A stretch of 64,000 nt of DNA from Gracilariopsis chorda (Eukaryota; Rhodophyta; Florideophyceae; Gracilariales; Gracilariaceae): the NCBI GenBank assembly GCA_003194525.1, contig NBIV01000101.1:1-64000 (forward strand), written 5' to 3'. The notes under the pieces were generated by a model. The model ran no database searches, was not told where the DNA came from, and saw only the letters and a list, made by a program, of their open reading frames with translations. Below, piece by piece: positions 42,063 to 53,834 of the stretch. A program made the translations under genes and the position numbers. Numbering within the stretch: the first letter of the stretch is position 1; every line of letters begins with the position of its first letter.

Positions 42063-42866
42063 TGTGGTGCAATGCCCCAAAGGGGAAAAACACCGAAAGA
42101 CGTTCGGGATCTTCCTCTCACGAGGTGAACCCAGTTGGGTAGAGCCCTCCCAGAGGTGTCACGGCGAAGCCAGTTTGTAAGACCAGGGACACCTGTCGCG
42201 ACTCGCGCAGGGAGGTGAAGGCGAAGAATCGGTATCCGCGTGAGCGGGGTGTGATCCTCAGTAGAGGTATGTTTCCACGTAAGTGGGGGTGTGTGAGCGG
42301 ATGCGCACACGAGGGCCGCGGATAGCGGGAGGTGCTACCCTAAAAAGGAGAAAAAGAAGGGCGAAGTGAGTCGCGAGAGCGACGGGGACGAACGGCGATG
42401 CCGGTAACAATATCCGTGTAAAGGGCGAAACACCAATGCAATTGGAACAATTATACTCCCAGTGATGGGTCCCTTTAGATGTGCAAGGGGGTTAGATGTC
42501 CCGTGGTTTACGGCGTTTCCCTCCAAGGAGGAGTAGAGTACGCGCGCAAGCGGGAACAACTAGAGCCAATTCCCCAGGTTGGGGTCCCTTGTTAGGGAAG
42601 GTTTACTGATGTGACGGCAGTGCGCCGTCGCACTAAGTACTAGCTTCCCAGAAATAGGTGTGAAAATAATAAATAATATTAACTGAAATACTCCACATTT
42701 CGTGGCAACATCCACTACTGTGGCCAACCGCCAATTGACCCAAAACCGTGTCCCACGTGTCCATATCCACCATAGTGGGGCGTAGTTCATATACACACTA
42801 CACAACCGATAATATCGGGAAAGCGTTCAAGTACCAAGAATCCCTCCCTGAGGGCGTTGCACTACA
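42063..42866 (-). repeat. 5' LTR of Ty3 element 2
   Basis: 804 bases with the same termini as the copy at 32999-33802. Followed at 42867 by GTTCA, the target duplication with one mismatch to TTTCA before 32999. Confidence 0.95.
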
Positions 42867-44545
42867 GTTCAATTCGTCCAATATAAGCCTTGACGAATAG
42901 CACCTGAACTAGAATCAGAAGAGGAATGTGGCCAATTGGTATAGAAAGATTGGTCGGAAGGATTGGATGCATGATATGAAGAAAGACCTGTTCAACGTCA
43001 GGAAGTTATATACGTCTGAAACGATTTTCGAAAAGAGGAGAATGGTAGGATCGAAGTACTCTTATGCTTTTGACGATCGTCTCTTCGTGTGGTATAAGTA
43101 CTTGTACCGCTATAAGCAGCGTAGGCTGGTGTATTCCTTCCGAAATGCGGCTATACCTGCCCGATCCATGTTCCAAAGGACTGGCTACACTGAGTATTCT
43201 AATTCTATATACAACAAAATCATCATATCGAAGAAGATTCCCTTGTGCAAGGTTCCTTTGGAGGTTCGGCGTATATCTCAAGAACGAGCTGATACCGGAA
43301 CTTGGAGCTGGTACTAACCTTATCTTCTCAAAATGGGAGGTATTGGAAGACAAGGGAGCTTGAGGACTTTCCACCTGTAGAAGTTTTAGACAACTTGGTG
43401 GCTGAGTACACGAACTACGCTTTGGCTCGTTTCGTAGATTTTAGCTTTAAGCCATCGAAGAACTACATTATTTCCAGTACAGATGGTGCGGAATATTCAC
43501 AGTAAGAGTGGCCAGAAGCAATCAGAAAACCGGAAAGTAGGTCAACCACAGCAGTTGGACCTATAGCTCACTTTAGGTTCAAATAGAGAAGCCACCTGAG
43601 TCAGAGTCGGAATGTGTCGGTGGATGAAAAACGCTCATCACAGGAGACTGTTGTAAAATTCTCAAAACAGTATACGGGGTCGGGGGATGACGTAAAGGCA
43701 GAGTTGATTGGTGTCTGTTCCTGTGGGCAACCTTGGTCTGTTGGCTTTGCTTGTCATCACATGGTTCGATGCGCCGTGGTGTATCAGAAAGAACGTCTGC
43801 GGTTCCCTGAACTACGGAACATACTAGCATTCTTCATACCTCTGGAAGCGCTCTTCTCGACATACTGGAGGAAATATAAATCTGCTTTGACAGTCCCTTA
43901 CATGGCGAAACTCAGGTCAGAGACCCGGTACTTCAACAACGAGGAGATCAACTACCGACTACCCCATTTTGATGAGTCGAAGGAGAAATATTCTATCCCC
44001 ATTGACTCAGATATACTTAGAACCAGTAGAGAAGACTCGGAAGTAGATGGGTACAATACATACATGGAAGGAAAGAACCTCTACGATGCTTTACATCGAA
44101 AAGCTACTGGAATTGGACGTGTTGCGTTGAGTGGAGTTCTACGTCTTTTAAAGGATGCCATAGCATCCAGCCAGGAAAAGCGACAAACTTCGAAGCTACA
44201 GGTACCGTTCAAACCAGGTTGGCTTCATTAACAGCGGAACAAACAGAAAACACTATCACTTTACTGCATCCATCTTCTTCTACAAATACTTTCAGTTCCT
44301 CAGGGATGCTTGCGCCAAACTGTGGACGCCAGAGGGCACAACGTAGAAAGAAAAGCTTCTTGGAGCGCACGAGAAAGCCGGCGAGGACAAGCCCGCATTC
44401 ATCCCAGGAAGCATCTCAGAAAGACTGTCACCCACCTTCATCATCCCCAGAACCAGCTGTGGCACCCTCAACTTCCATAGCCCAAGACGTGCAAGAGAAA
44501 GCACTTCGAATTACGTCAAATTCTCTCGGACACCTCCACTAGCTG
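42867..44545 (+). pseudogene. MULE transposase remnant, C-terminal part with SWIM zinc finger
   Basis: Continues the MULE transposase after the Ty3 insertion. The frame at 43614-44231 holds a SWIM-type zinc finger (CSCGQPWSVGFACHHMVRCAVVY: C.C...C.H) as in FAR1/MuDR transposases. A frame at 44219-44542 ends in a Ser/Pro-rich tail with a basic GRQRAQRRKK motif like the GR.K.KR tail of MULE proteins. Frame changes at about 43320-43610 and 44220 show decay. Without the insertion the gene would run from about 32.0 to 44.5 kb. Confidence 0.65.
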
Positions 44546-44754
44546 TAGCATTGACCACAGCCTTTTGATCCATTTCCTCCTTTCATAATCTCTTTGAGCT
44601 TTTTATGTTCTTCATAAAGGCCCAGGTATCTTGCTCCCATCGCCTTCTCCTTTACCATAATCCTTTATTCAACTTCTATATATTGTAGGGTATCATAGAG
44701 AAATTTCCTTCGCATACTCTACATTTCCGTCCATGAACGCGTGAACAGTCTTCC

Positions 44755-46073
44755 TTACATCTGAACACCCCTGCAGTGAAGCGTACGTAGGAGTGGGCCA
44801 TACACCTTCATCACCGTAGAGCAAACGTATCTCCTAAAAGACTCAACAATAGAATCAGCTAAACTAATGAGCAAACAATCCCATCCCACCAAAACTATAA
44901 GCTGCATCAAACTCGTATCCGCAGTCTTAGGCTTGGACCTACGAAGTTTCTCAATCTTTTCACCAGGTGCTTTGCTTTCAATAAGCTCTTTCAGTTGAGC
45001 TTCTAATGCAAGGTAGGGCACAAGGAGAGAAATATGGTTCTCAGTTAACGTATCTGAAAGCTTTCTCAACTCTCGCATAGGATTCCAAAGATACATGTCA
45101 GCAGCTAAGTCGATGTGTAGCCGCTTGGCCACTTGTCATACCATGTTTTCTCTCTCCTTTTCATCTGTTACCAAAGAAGTTAGTCTTCCGGAAAGCTTGG
45201 CAAAGATATGTACAGCCAAGTTTGCCCGTAGCTTCGGGTCTTCAACTTCTTGTATATCACGCCCCAAGAACTTCAACCCAAATTCTTTCCTATTACTCGG
45301 ATCTAGCTTGCAAGTAGTGGCTGTAGCGCCGATAAACCTCCCCAGAATCTCACCACAGCGTGGGTTGTCAATGTCCATATCAAAAAGGTTACGAACAAGT
45401 TTGGCAAACCCCTCGAGGAAAATAGTCCCCTCGATTGGGGAGTCCATTACACCTGCAAATAACTCGATACTCTTTTCCTGGTGTATGATCTTCGCGCTGA
45501 ACGTCTTCATTAGTGTCTCATGCACAAACCCTTTGTAGTTCGGAGCTTTGAATTCGTCTGTAAGAATTTCCTGGACTTCACTAAATGACTGATTAGTCCA
45601 CTACTCCTCCATTTCTCCCCTTGCCTCCCTCTTCAAACCCTGTGGGTCTATCAACGCTGACTTAAACGAGGGCGCCTTCGGAGCTAGTTAATGTTGTATT
45701 TTACGAGATACAGGTTACCAGGAGGTACATTATTCAGTGTCAGATCAACAGCCTATGTAGATTCATTTGCGTCCTTGTTTGAGAGCACTCCAAACGAACC
45801 AAATGAAGAACCTCCTGGCCTCAGAGATCCTACAGGACAAGCGGATGTCCCAAGCCGAAGGCGCACATAGAAGCCGTCAATAATACCCGAGAGAGTCTGG
45901 CTAGGTTGTCTCTCTATATTTGTGTCCAGCTGAGTTGGACCAGACGTAGATCGAGGTTCTGGTGGCGTGATCATAATGGGAACGAATGTTTGTGGAGCAC
46001 GATTACGATTCCCTATCCTTGTTCTTGCTCGGCTATGCTCACCAGTTTGGACAACGATGGCGCCAAATGGCAA
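44755..46073 (-). pseudogene. second MULE gene, convergent to the transposase (unrecognised)
   Basis: Minus-strand coding remnant starting just inside the right TIR. The main part, 45597-44755, is one frame with a single TGA at 45136-45138. It encodes an all-helical, soluble-looking protein (IHQEKSIELFAGVM, LEGFAKLVRNLFDMDID, LRANLAVHIFAKLSGRL) that vaguely recalls HEAT/MIF4G-type helical repeats, with no firm match. A 106-codon Pro/Arg-rich frame (46073-45753) may be its N-terminus. Placement and direction match mudrB of maize MuDR, which also runs inward from the opposite TIR. The sequence itself is not recognisably MURB. Confidence 0.45.
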
Positions 46074-46074
46074 T

Positions 46075-46301
46075 TATGTCATTTACGTTGTGCTGACTTG
46101 GCGGCCTGAGAGAGCAGGGATAGAGAGAATGAATAATCTGCGGATCTACTGGTTGAAATACAAAATATGAACAATCTCAACTGTCTTGGGCACATGTGCG
46201 GCCCGCCGGGGCACGTGCCCGCTGACTCTCTCTTTTTATTGGTGCAAATCCGCGCTGACTAGCCTACACTACCTACGTCGTGTAATTTAGCCCTTTCCCA
46301 A
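46075..46301 (-). repeat. right TIR of MULE
   Basis: Inverted match to the left TIR at 26767-27011. Outside it CTGGGAATGGG (46302-46312) repeats the left flank with one mismatch. Confidence 0.8.
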
Positions 46302-46384
46302 CTGGGAATGGGCAACATGCAATCGTATTCAAACCCTTTCTGAGTGGTGCTGTTGCACCACTAGTTGAATGCAGTCCGAATAAA

Positions 46385-47945
46385 AGGTTGGTCGTGCAGT
46401 CACAAGAATAAAAACGGACTCAATTTGAATCATACTCCTACTAATACATTTGAATTCATTCGCTAATTGAATGCAAAAGCATTCAAATAGTCAACTACTT
46501 TCGAATGGTACCCTAACGAAGTAGCGGAAAATGAGTGCACGTCACTGCCAGTGCAGGTGTTTCAGGCGCCGCCACATCGCATAAGCAGAGCTGTTCCTAA
46601 AATCTGCCGCACGCGCATGTAGACTCTCTCTCTTACGCTGGCTGGTGTGGGGACGCGCTGCGACGAGTGGTGGTGCGCGCAGTTTGACAACGCGCCGGTT
46701 GACGACGCCCTTGTGTCCGACCGCCGCACTATGTGTGTCCAGTAAATGCTATTAGTGGATAATGCATTGAAGAAGACGTACTTGGTGCTCTTTGCGTTGC
46801 AATAGCGGGAATTGCAGCGCAATCTTCTCTCTTTGCCACCCCGAGACACAATAAAGGGACCGGCATTGCAGATGGTGGCACAGGCGCGCTGGATTTGCCG
46901 TATCATGCCTGCGCGCAATGAGAACGGAAACAACCCAAGTATTAAACAACTCTAACTTCAAGCGAGATCAAAAGTAGGCGGTCGCATGGAGGTTCAGTGC
47001 AGTTAGACAAGGTCTTTTTCAGGAAGTAAAGGCTCACTAATAAAGACGTGCGCAAGAGTGCGTTTTGGAACCTAATCAACGACGTTGCAGGTAACCCATG
47101 AAAAGGAAATGATCACTCAATTATCAAGGGTGTTTTTGGCTAGAGCTCTTGCACCTCGAAGCAAGGATGGCAAATGAAAGGAAATGAACAATGGAGCAAC
47201 ATAAAAAGGAAATAGTTGCACATATGGTTCTTGCCACTTGAGCAATGCCTCTGCGATGCATCTATCGTGATGGAATTATGAAGAGAGAGTTCCAAATATG
47301 GAAGGCTTATATTTGAGATTTGCGGGAACTTGTCTAATATGTGAACGTTCTACCAGGTGAAGTTCATTCTCATCGCTATTCGTTCTGCTTCGTAGACCAT
47401 CATCGCAAAATCCTGTGTTCTTCTCATAGACTGGATGACGTACTGCCCTGTTTGACTCCCTCCCGCATGTGTTAGAGCATATAGACCATGTTCTTCACAG
47501 TAAATGCGCAGATAAGTATCAATGGCGTTCTAGCACGTATGATATACATCCACACATCATTTTTGTTCATTAAAAAAGATAATGAAAGAGGCCCAAATCA
47601 AAAGAACTGTTTTCTTCCATTACGGAATCCAGCATCGCATCTGTTTCAGTATCAAGATGGTTATTGAGGAAGATCTATTCTCCTTCCAACCCTTCACGTG
47701 TTGTTCAGGGACATCAATTGGAACATTTCCAAGTTACAGTGCAAGAAAAAGACATATTTACCAGAGCGGCATTAATTTTGTTACACTTTGAAGATAGAAA
47801 CCATCCGGCGTTTCCGAAATCATGGTCAATCTGAGCGGTAGAAACTGGATGAATGAGGACTCATTTGGCGAAAACGCTCAGACTGGGATACTTCCCTTGC
47901 TTGAATTTCTACCACTGAAAAAGCCCACTTTAACTAAGCTCTCCA
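46385..47945. other. hAT 3'-side region without a gene
   Basis: About 1.5 kb. It contains subterminal TTTGAATG/CATTCAAA repeats (46435-46505) and short unsupported ORFs, with no recognisable gene or RNA. Confidence 0.4.
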
Positions 47946-47949
47946 CCCC

Positions 47950-50041
47950 TTAGGCGTTCATTGTCTAGGTACACATCCACTTCACTTTCTACAATATCTT
48001 CTAAACTTGCGGGTGCATATGTTCATTCATTTCAACAATGGCCAACTCCTCAGAGTCCCACATCTGTTCTGTTTTCCTTTCCTTTTGTACATCAATACAA
48101 TTCGAACCTTGCGGAATATTTGATAGAATGTCTCCCTCTGCAACACGGTTTGGTTCCCTTGCCTCTGCAACCTTTTCAAAGAGAACTAGGATGTTATCTT
48201 TGACATTTGTATGGTGCTGCTCTACTTCGAAGTCATCCAGAATCTAGTCCAAACAATTTAGTTTGCGATAGACGGAATGCATAAAAAACTGCACCTCCAA
48301 AATGGGGGACCTTGGCGTCCCATTACAGCCATTGAAGAAACGTTTAAATGAAGATTCTCGGAGATGTTTTCGCGTAAAATATGTGAGTTTTGAAAGATCA
48401 TCGCTCTCTTGCAGGAAAGGTCTTCTTCAATGTGTATTATAAGACTCTGCTGTAGGATTGTAAACAACCAAAGGCCTTATGCAGTCCAGTAGATATTTGA
48501 ACAGTCGACAAAGCTCAAGGAATACCTCAATACCAGCAGGAAACGTTTTGCATTGCGATTGTTTCATATTTTCAGCAACCAAAAACATGAGTGATTAAAG
48601 TTCAATCAGCTGCTGCTTTTCTTCTAACAACAGAAACTCCTTCATCTCGTGTCACTCGTAGTACTTCACCAACACATCTCACAGTTTTAGAAATTGCTGC
48701 AAAAGCGGAACCGTAGAAAACCATCTATGCGAAACGTCTGAGAATAGTTTGAGATTCTTCTTTGTCGCTTCGTACTGTCCCTCCTCAAATCGCTTGCGCA
48801 TACTACTACTCTTGATAATGTGTTCCACGATTTTCTTCAAATCTTTAAGAAAATTGCGTGTGGACTGACTCTGCACATTCCATGAAGGTATACTAGTTCC
48901 AAACGCTTCCACCAAAGCACAGTTCAGCAGATGTGACATGCACCAATTCCAGTAGCCGGGCAAAAGTTTTGAGCCAAGCCGTTTTACAGTGGATCCGCTA
49001 TCCGAAACGGAGCTCATTACATTGTTCGGTTCCACCTCAAAATCCATTAGTTCCTTATTATAACAGAGGTGTAAGACACCAGAAAGTCTTCCACTTTCTA
49101 GAAGAGTAGTGCATGTATCGAAATGTCTTACTGTGAGCGATTTGGACTGAAGACACCATTGTTCGTCAGTAACTACGATTCGAACGCCAAAAACCTTTGC
49201 ACGAGACAAAGACAAGGTCCAGGGGTCAATGTTCAAATGAAATTCGGGTAAGAATGTTTTTTGAAAGACACATAAGAACTGTTTCTTGTACAGCGATGCA
49301 GTTGCAAGGTACATGTCAAGCACGTCACGTTTGATAATGCCAGCATGTAAACTTGAATTGAATTCAGACTTCTGATCTAGACAACTCACAAAATAATCTG
49401 AGCTTCTGGCATGTAACTATAGAAAAATGAAGAAACTTCTTAACTATAAACCGAATGTGATTCAATGTGTGATATCTGGTCGGATTCGTCTGTATAAGGA
49501 ACTGGTTGTTCTTTGAAAACCTGGGCTTAAGCATACCGTTTGAATGTACCAGTTTCCTAGAGCGATGGGAGACCATATTGTGAAGAGCTTTTAAATGACC
49601 TGTTATATTGCTATGAATATTTCCCACCTTAATCTTATCAGAACATCTAGGGAATGGACAATGCCACATCTTTTCTTCACAAGTTGTAGATTTCGCGATA
49701 ACGGCTGTGTCAAATATAATTGATTTCGTAGTTCGTTTTTGTGGGAAGGGAACAATCGTATATTTGAGCGGAATCTGAAACTCTTCAAGAGCTTTCGGGT
49801 ACAGATGTGTTTGTGTATTGGTAGACAAAACTTTTGCTATATTGTCGGGACAGCTTGATGCTCCGGTGCTTTGTGCTTCGGAAGTAGCTGGTGCAGTAAG
49901 TTCTTGGCATTCTTCAATTAACAATGCATGTTGTTGACTATCGTATGATGGATCATCTATTGGCGACAGATCCATTGGAAATGTCAAAGTGTTATGGACA
50001 AATCTAGTTTCCCAATGTTGTGGCTCTTCGTACTGTAACAT
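47950..50041 (-). pseudogene. hAT transposase remnant with BED zinc finger
   Basis: The N-terminal frame (50041-49364) has a BED-type finger, WHCPFPRCSDKIKVGNIHSNITGHLKALH (C..C...H...H, about 49570-49670). A frameshift near 49380-49420 leads into the frame 49389-48679. That frame carries the RNase H-like hAT core (SVSDSGSTVKRLG, WNWCMSHLLNCALVEAFG) and DVSHRWFSTVPLLQQFL, the equivalent of the family's DV.TRW.S motif. Further minus-strand fragments with stops continue to about 47950 (for example DDFEVEQHHT near 48225), where the C-terminal dimerisation region would be. This copy is inactive. Confidence 0.7.
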
Positions 50042-50397
50042 GTAGGTTCAATCACAACAATTATGATTGGGCTTTTTCTGCCGTAAAACGCAGACAAATA
50101 TTTTAAGTTAAGATTTTGAGTATGAATGAGCGTTATTTGTTTAAAACGCACTCTGATTTGAATATTTGAATGGTGATTGGTTGCAAACTTGAACCATTTA
50201 AATGCCTTCCAAATTTTGAATGTAAATTTTAGAGATCTTTTGAATGCATTTGATTTTTTGACTGCTCTAAGCAGTCAAAATATGAATGCATTCAAAGCTA
50301 CTGTAATGCTGGTTGTGAATGACCGTTCAGTCGAATGGAGTTAAAAGTGGCACAATTCATTTTATTTCGGAAATTATAGCGCCGAAGCAGTGAGAAT

Positions 50398-50487
50398 TGT
50401 GAGTGAGAGGCACTGAATATGTCTTTACTTCGTGGTCCGTCGTTCCCTAGCTTATGCGTGGATATTCTACTATAATGCTGTTTGAAA
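50398..50487 (-). repeat. 3' LTR of the minus-strand copia (90 bp)
   Basis: On plus begins TGTGAGTGAG. Aligns along its length with 53835-53924. Confidence 0.75.
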
Positions 50488-50639
50488 TTGCAAAAATGTG
50501 TCCCGGTAAGATGTATCTTTTTTTTGACAGTCCCCGGTTGGTGCTTCTCATGTTTGTATGGGACGGGGGACAATGCTTATTGCCCCGCGAAGGAAAGTGA
50601 AACGGTCGCGGTATAAAGAATTGGTAAATATATCCGCTC

Positions 50640-51023
50640 TCATTTCGGTCGTTCGAATGCAAAAGTACTAACGGTGTTCTTCGGGATGTGATGTCGTACA
50701 AAGTGGTGCTGCAGATCGATGTAGTTACGCTGCCTTACTGGCTCCTGATTTTGAGCTATAATCATTGCAGAACAGTTATTCATATGATGCGATGTCGGTT
50801 GAATGAGGCAAATATAGGCGTCATTTAGAAATTTGGTAAGCCAAACTGTGTGGCAGACTGCGTCAGCTGCCTCGGCGTACTTTGCTTCGGTTGTGGAAAG
50901 CACAACAAATCTTTGCCTTTGAGATGCCCAGGATACCGGTATGGAGTTGATGCAGTGATTTGTGCCTGTTATGGACTCATGTGGTTGTGGCCACGTGTCG
51001 AATTCGTTGTCACAGCGCAACAA
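50640..51023 (-). pseudogene. copia RNase H remnant
   Basis: Part of the fossil minus-strand copia. Peptide motifs SWASQRQRFVVLSTTEAKYAE and HHFVRHHI are the classic end of copia RNase H. Confidence 0.75.
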
Positions 51024-51065
51024 GTGTCTGATCTGACGTAAGCGCTTAGAGGGTTATCATGTGGC

Positions 51066-53820
51066 CTCCGTTTGTCAGGCTATGGGTAGAGCCTAGCGTG
51101 GTTGCACGCACTGCAGGTTAGTTCAATATTACTTGGTAGTGCCGATGGCATGGTGGAGATTGGTGGCAGTAGGGCGTAATTTGCCCGGATGCGCAGGGTT
51201 GAGTTTAAGGTGTCATTGATGGGCTTGGAGTTGTACGCTGTTGTTTTGGCATGCCCTAACGTGGTTCGATAGACTGTGAGGTTAAAGTTGGGGACCCTGC
51301 GAGTGTTCTTTTTTGGATATAGGTAGAGCTTTCTACTCAGGCGGGGTTGGTGGTGGACGTCGTGTCGTGGGAGGCTAGTGGGTGGGGCGAGTGGTGGGTA
51401 TGAAAGGTGGAGGTCGTTCAAAGTGCGGTCAGGGAAACGTGCGTGCTTTTTGTGCTTAGATGTTGGGCAGCAGTTGGCCGTTGAATTGATAGTGATTTCC
51501 GTTCCAAATTGCGGTGCCTGTGGTGCAATGCCCCAAAGGGGAAAAACACCGAAAGACGTCCGGGATCTTCCTCTCACGAGGTGAACCCAGTTGGGTAGAG
51601 CCCTCCCAGAGGTGTCACGGCGAAGCCGGTTTGTAAGACCAGGGACACCTGTCGCGACTCGCGCAGGGAGGTGAAGGCGAAGAATCGGTATCAGCGTGAG
51701 CGGGGTGTGATCCTCAGTAGAGGTATGTTTCCACGTAAGTGGGGGTGTGTGAGCGGATGCGCACACGAGAGCCGCGGATAGCGGGAGGTGCTACCCTAAA
51801 AAGGGGAAAGAGGAAGGACGAAGTGGGTCGCGAGAGCGACGAGCAGATACGGCAATGCCGGTGGACAGGACTCCCTATACAGGGCGAAACACCAATATGA
51901 TTGGAACAATTAGTACTCCCAATGATGGGTCTCCTTTAGATGTCCAAGGGGGGTGAACTTCCGTACACTACGGTGCTTCCCTCCAAGGAGGAGTTGAGAA
52001 CACGCGGAGGCGGTAAAGCTCAGAGCCAATTCCCCAGGTTGGGGTCCCTTGTTGGGGAAGGTTTACTGGTGCGACGGCAGTGCGCCGTCGCACTAAGTAC
52101 TAGCTTCCCAGAAATGGGTGTGAAAATAATAAATAAAATTAACTACAATACTCCACATTCCGTGGCAACATCCACTACTGTGGCCAACCGCCAATGGACC
52201 CAAAACCGTGTCCCACGTTTCCATACCCACCATTGTGGGGCGTAGTTCATATACACACTACACAACCGATAATATCGGGAAAGCGTTCAAGTACCCAGAA
52301 CCCCTCCCTGAGGGCGTTGCACTTCAGTGTCAAGCAGGATTTGCGGTGATTGGGTGGTGTCTTAGATGGTGCCTTTGGCTCAAATGAAGGGTACTCTGCC
52401 GTATCTACATGCCAATTCATCTAATGAGAGCAGATGGTGTCGGAGGTGAGGGTTGGTTACGGAGTAGGTTAGAAGCTTCTTATTTCTGGTCTTTTGCAGG
52501 TGGATAGTTCCATGATTGGTGCATCGTGTCGGCTGATGCGTGGCAGATTGGGTTAGAATTTTTGTGGCTGTAGTGTTCATGGTGGTCATGGGTCGCGTGA
52601 GATTAGTGGGATGTGCGCCGCTGTCTAGGATGAATTTATCATTAGGTTCGCTGCCAAATGCTGAGGTGAAGTCAATTTGGTTTTGTGACGTTCCTGCTGG
52701 CTAAAGTGGTGGGTATTTTATTGGCTGGGCATTGGGGTGGTAAGCATACGGGTGTTGTGGGGGTTACGCCGGGCTGGCGTGTGCAAGGTGGGCTTGTGGT
52801 TTGCCAATGTGGTTCTTAGAGTGATTCTGGTCCCTAAATTGTGCATCAGTGTGGTTGCATTTTCTGCTGGGATCGTTGCGATAAGAACATAATTGATAGT
52901 AGGGGATCTTTCTTCCTGTGGGTGGCGCGCGGATGAGATGTTGACGTGAGGTGCAGTGTGTTGCCATTAGTCCGTAGTCCCGAGTGATTCTTGGTGGTCA
53001 TATGAGTAAGTGGGTCCGCTCTGGGCTGGGTGGTAAAGTGTTGCGAGCGATTTAAATACTCAGGTAAAGCTCTTGCGTGTGGTAGGTTTGTTGGCCAGTA
53101 TTGGTGCTATAATGGGGACGAGAGCCGGACACGATTTGAGTCGATATAATTTGAAGTCCACAGTGGTTTCCTAGTACTCTATTTCAGGATAATTCGCGGC
53201 AATCATGCGTTGCCTGACTTTAGTGTGTTCTGACAGGTAGGTCTCGATCGGATATTCTCGGTTGTATGTGATGCTTCTTGCTTTTGCTTTCAAAAAACTG
53301 TTGATCATCATTCGTGAACTGATGAATGTGTTAAATGATTCTCTCTACCAGATCGGGCGGTGTTGGTTCATCTTCAGGGACTAAGAGCAGGCCGAGGATT
53401 TCTATAGGAACTCTGCTTAGCACCGCAGCTAACAAGCGGTTTTGTTCGTTTTAGAACTGTTTCTGGGTATTTGCGTTGGCGGGGAAAAATTGATTTCCCT
53501 GGATGTGTGGGAGCACCTCGATGATTTCCGCGTACTTTTTGAGAGCTAAGTACTATAAGGCATATTTGAAGGTGTTGAGGTCTGGTAGGTTGTAAGTTTG
53601 GTCTGATTCCATGACTATGATGGTATTTGTGGGTTGTTGGGTGGTGTGGAGGGATATGTAGCTGTCGTTGCGACTGAGTATGGCTTTGGTGTAAAGCTGT
53701 TGTAGGTAAGGGTCTTTGCAGAGGCTCAGCCGTGTTGACGAGCTGCTCTTGTGTATGAGGGAGCCGTTGTTAACTTATGTGATGGGTCGGAGGAGTTAAA
53801 ACATTTTTCTCGCAGGTAGC
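51066..53820 (-). pseudogene. copia gag, protease and pre-integrase remnants (minus strand)
   Basis: Part of the fossil minus-strand copia, carrying solo LTR D. A pre-integrase zinc motif (LTCSACNHARLY) lies near 51090. A protease-linked stretch (52380-52589; HLLSLDELACRYG) matches the plus-strand copia at 56157-56402 (YLLSVKDLTTRYG). Gag-like fragments continue to about 53820. Confidence 0.6.
51519..52326 (-). repeat. solo LTR D (Ty3 element 2 family)
   Basis: 808 bases, TGTGGTGCAA...TTGCACTTCA, flanked by GTGCC/GTGTC (51514-51518 and 52327-52331), a 5-bp duplication with one mismatch. More diverged than the other family copies, so it is an older insertion. It lies within the minus-strand copia. 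Confidence 0.9.
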
Positions 53821-53823
53821 GTT

Positions 53824-53834
53824 TGCCCATAACC
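53824..53834 (-). other. half-tRNA(iMet)-type primer site, minus copia
   Basis: On the minus strand GGTTATGGGCA starts exactly after the 5' LTR end. It complements the anticodon-stem region of initiator Met tRNA (a ...CCCAUAACC type sequence), the internal site used by Drosophila copia. Confidence 0.6.

Larger units (their letters stand above)
32999..42866 (-). mobile_element. Ty3/gypsy chromovirus-type retroelement 2 (nearly whole, about two breaks)
   Basis: A 9.87-kb LTR retroelement on the minus strand, inserted in the MULE transposase gene. LTRs are 804 bp each (42063-42866 is the 5' LTR, 32999-33802 the 3' LTR) and differ at about 15 positions (~2%), so the insertion is fairly recent; absolute age needs a host rate. 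The 5-bp target duplication is TTTCA/GTTCA with one mismatch. Gag, protease, RT, RNase H, integrase and a chromodomain are present in that order. A primer site follows the 5' LTR and a purine tract precedes the 3' LTR. It looks almost whole, with about two breaks. The entire element is saturated with short perfect hairpins (see findings). Confidence 0.93.
26767..46301. mobile_element. Mutator-like element (MULE) with long TIRs, carrying nested insertions
   Basis: Long inverted repeats match at 26767-~27011 and ~46075-46301 (shared core around CAATAAAAAGAGAGAGTCAG and GCGGGCACGTGCC). The flanks CTGGGGATGGG (26756-26766) and CTGGGAATGGG (46302-46312) form a 9-11-bp target duplication with one mismatch, the MULE signature. 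Inside are a decayed transposase with MULE catalytic and SWIM zinc-finger regions (plus) and a second convergent gene (minus) near the right TIR. A solo LTR (28284-29087) and a Ty3 element (32999-42866) were inserted later. Without them the element is about 8.9 kb. Several internal stops and frameshifts make it inactive. Confidence 0.85.
46359..50303 (-). mobile_element. hAT DNA transposon remnant (approximate limits)
   Basis: Minus-strand hAT transposase remnants are flanked by zones rich in the motif TTTGAATG/CATTCAAA, like the subterminal transposase-binding repeats of hAT elements. Possible TIRs are CACTAGTTGAATGCA (from 46359) and CAGTAGCTTTGAATGCA (complement, ending at 50303). They are imperfect and I see no clean 8-bp target duplication, so the ends are provisional. 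The coding part is decayed. Confidence 0.55.

Noticed and set aside
32999-42866. Hairpin array as CRISPR or bacterial REP-type repeat
   Set aside because: Stem sequences differ from one another, there are no constant repeats or spacers, and the locus is a eukaryotic retroelement.
32999-42866. Two LTR copies as a tandem host duplication
   Set aside because: Purine tract, primer site, gag-pol between them and matching 5-bp flanks identify an LTR element.
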